NCBI GenBank assembly: GCA_002347475.1
Contig: DDXI01000194.1
Coordinates: forward strand, 1-14,387
Source: Peptococcaceae bacterium UBA2264
GTDB taxonomy: Bacteria > Bacillota > Desulfitobacteriia > Desulfitobacteriales > Desulfitobacteriaceae
DNA length: 14,387 nucleotides
Direction: 5' to 3'
Program-made: the position numbers and the translations under genes
The notes under the pieces: model-generated
What the model was told of the DNA's origin: nothing
What the model saw: only the letters and a program-made list of their open reading frames with translations
The model's database searches: none
Shown here: one piece after another, positions 13,376 through 14,387 of the stretch
How the letters are laid out: every line of letters starts with the position of its first letter
How positions within the stretch are numbered: the stretch's first letter is position 1

Positions 13376-14387
13376 TTGAAGGCCTGGCATATAGCTTATT
13401 ATACAATCCTGCGCAACTTGCGGAATTGGAAACTATTAGTCCTGCTGATTTTCCTGCCCCTGGTTTTCTATCTCCTATGCTTGTTATGTCACAGCAAATA
13501 TCAATCCGGATCTGAAAACCACAAAGATCAGGCTGGCTTATTTCAATGCCGGCAGTACGGCTGTTGCCTGGCAGTTTGAGCAATATCTGCAGAGCCCGGA
13601 AATCCTGACTGCCTTTGAGGTGCAGAAGACAGACTCTTTTGCTGCCGGGAACAACTTGGTGCAAAAAGGAGAGATCGATGCCTTCATCTGCCTTAAAGAT
13701 AATTCTGCGCCAGGCCTCAGTGAGCAAGGAAAAACAGTGGCCGAGATCTACAGCAACAAAAACAGCTCCCTAATTCAACTGCTGGCTGCCGGCTTCGGTA
13801 GTATGGTTAACTTTTCTCCAACTGGTCTAGCGGCGGCCAACAACGCTTCCGGGGCTGTTTCCGCCGGGATCCTGCCTATGGCCCTTTCTCCCCCGGGCAA
13901 AGTACTGAAAGAATCTGATAAATTCCCCTTTCTGGGCTTGTTGGAGATGCTTTCTTACGGGCTTTTGCTGGGCAGTTTTGCTGTCATCAGCAGCCGCCAA
14001 AAGAACATCCGGCTGCGAGCAGATATTGCCCCCATCAAGCGCTATGCTTTTGTCGGCGGGCAATATACGGCCACCTTTTTAACCCTCTGCCTGAGCAGCT
14101 GCCTGTTGATAGCCTATATCTATTTTCTCTGGGGAGACCTGCTTCAGGGAAAGGCTCAGAATATCTTTTTGGTCTTCCTGCTCTTTACGCTTACTATCAC
14201 AGCCCTGGGTATGATTATCGGCTATGGGACCAAAAAAACAGGCTTGTGTGCCCTGGCTGCAGTAATTATCAACAGTCTCTTATCAAGTGCTGCTTTCAGC
14301 TGGGCTTTGGGCACAGCCCAGGGCTTCTTGCTGGGAATTCTTTATCTGAGTCCTCATTATCATACCTATTTAGGGCTTGCTAGCCAA
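13376..14387 (+). pseudogene. ABC-2-type permease gene, frameshifted and cut by the window end
   Basis: The best start is TTG at 13376, eight bases after GAGGGGGT. It gives KAWHIAYYTILRNLRNWKLL and then the first membrane helix LVLLIFLPLVF, a typical ABC-2 (ABC2_membrane_3-like) beginning. That frame then degenerates and stops at 13577-13579. From about 13464-13498 the rest of the protein continues in the frame one base on and stays open to the window end. First comes the outer domain (NINPDLKTTKIRLAYFNAGS, FEQYLQSPEILTAFEV, LVQKGEIDAFICLKDN). Then come membrane segments near 13930-13985, 14068-14130, 14160-14220 and 14245-14340. A single extra base, for example in TTTT at 13464-13467 or AAA at 13496-13498, explains it. 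It is either a broken gene or a sequencing error. Together with the ATPase it would form an export complex. Confidence 0.85.

Noticed and set aside
1..14387. CRISPR arrays, tRNA or rRNA genes, transposases and target-site duplications
   Set aside because: No regularly spaced repeats, no tRNA-like arms and CCA end, and no transposase or integrase frame were seen in the window.

Overview
The window looks like an accessory, partly decaying stretch of a Firmicutes (Clostridia) chromosome. The reasons are strong AGGAGG-type ribosome sites, compact intrinsic terminators, a MerR/TipAS regulator, an RsbR-like PAS-STAS protein, a CGGC-domain protein and several lineage-typical small genes. A Peptococcaceae/Desulfitobacterium-like origin would fit, but that is an impression and not a measurement.

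Layout. Positions 1-1400 are a gene graveyard. They hold an unassigned coding-like stretch (66-257), a RelE/AbrB-type toxin-antitoxin pair on the minus strand (320-984), a 250-base scrambled remnant of an sbcD-sbcC pair (983-1232), a fragment of a ParE/RelE-like toxin (1245-1334) and a terminator. A large membrane-anchored protein of unknown function follows on the minus strand (1408-3102). From 3515 on, all recognised genes are on the plus strand: a small nitroreductase, a C-terminal piece that resembles a DUF1801 protein, a CGGC-domain cysteine protein, a frameshifted small gene remnant, a PAS-STAS protein and a MerR-TipAS regulator with its own promoter.

The best-defined unit is sbcD-sbcC (6838-11117), which encodes both subunits of the SbcCD nuclease. 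All catalytic motifs are present and only two bases separate the genes. It is followed by a VOC (glyoxalase-fold) protein, another frameshifted remnant, an orphan Phd/YefM antitoxin whose toxin survives only as a short N-terminal piece, and a two-gene ABC exporter. In the exporter the ATPase is intact, the permease is frameshifted, and the window ends inside the permease.

The most interesting signal is the sbcD/sbcC remnant at 983-1232. It consists of three separated pieces of an sbcDC operon joined in order. The first joint lies at a sequence that is still an 11-bp direct repeat in the intact operon (7014-7024 and 8033-8043). The remnant runs up to the GTG start of the antitoxin gene and has apparently replaced that gene's promoter and ribosome site.

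Several other reading frames are off by one base: the toxin in a run of eight G, the remnants near 4776 and 11771, and the permease near 13464-13498. Either this is a decaying region or the assembly contains indel errors. I found no clear new defence or mobile system.
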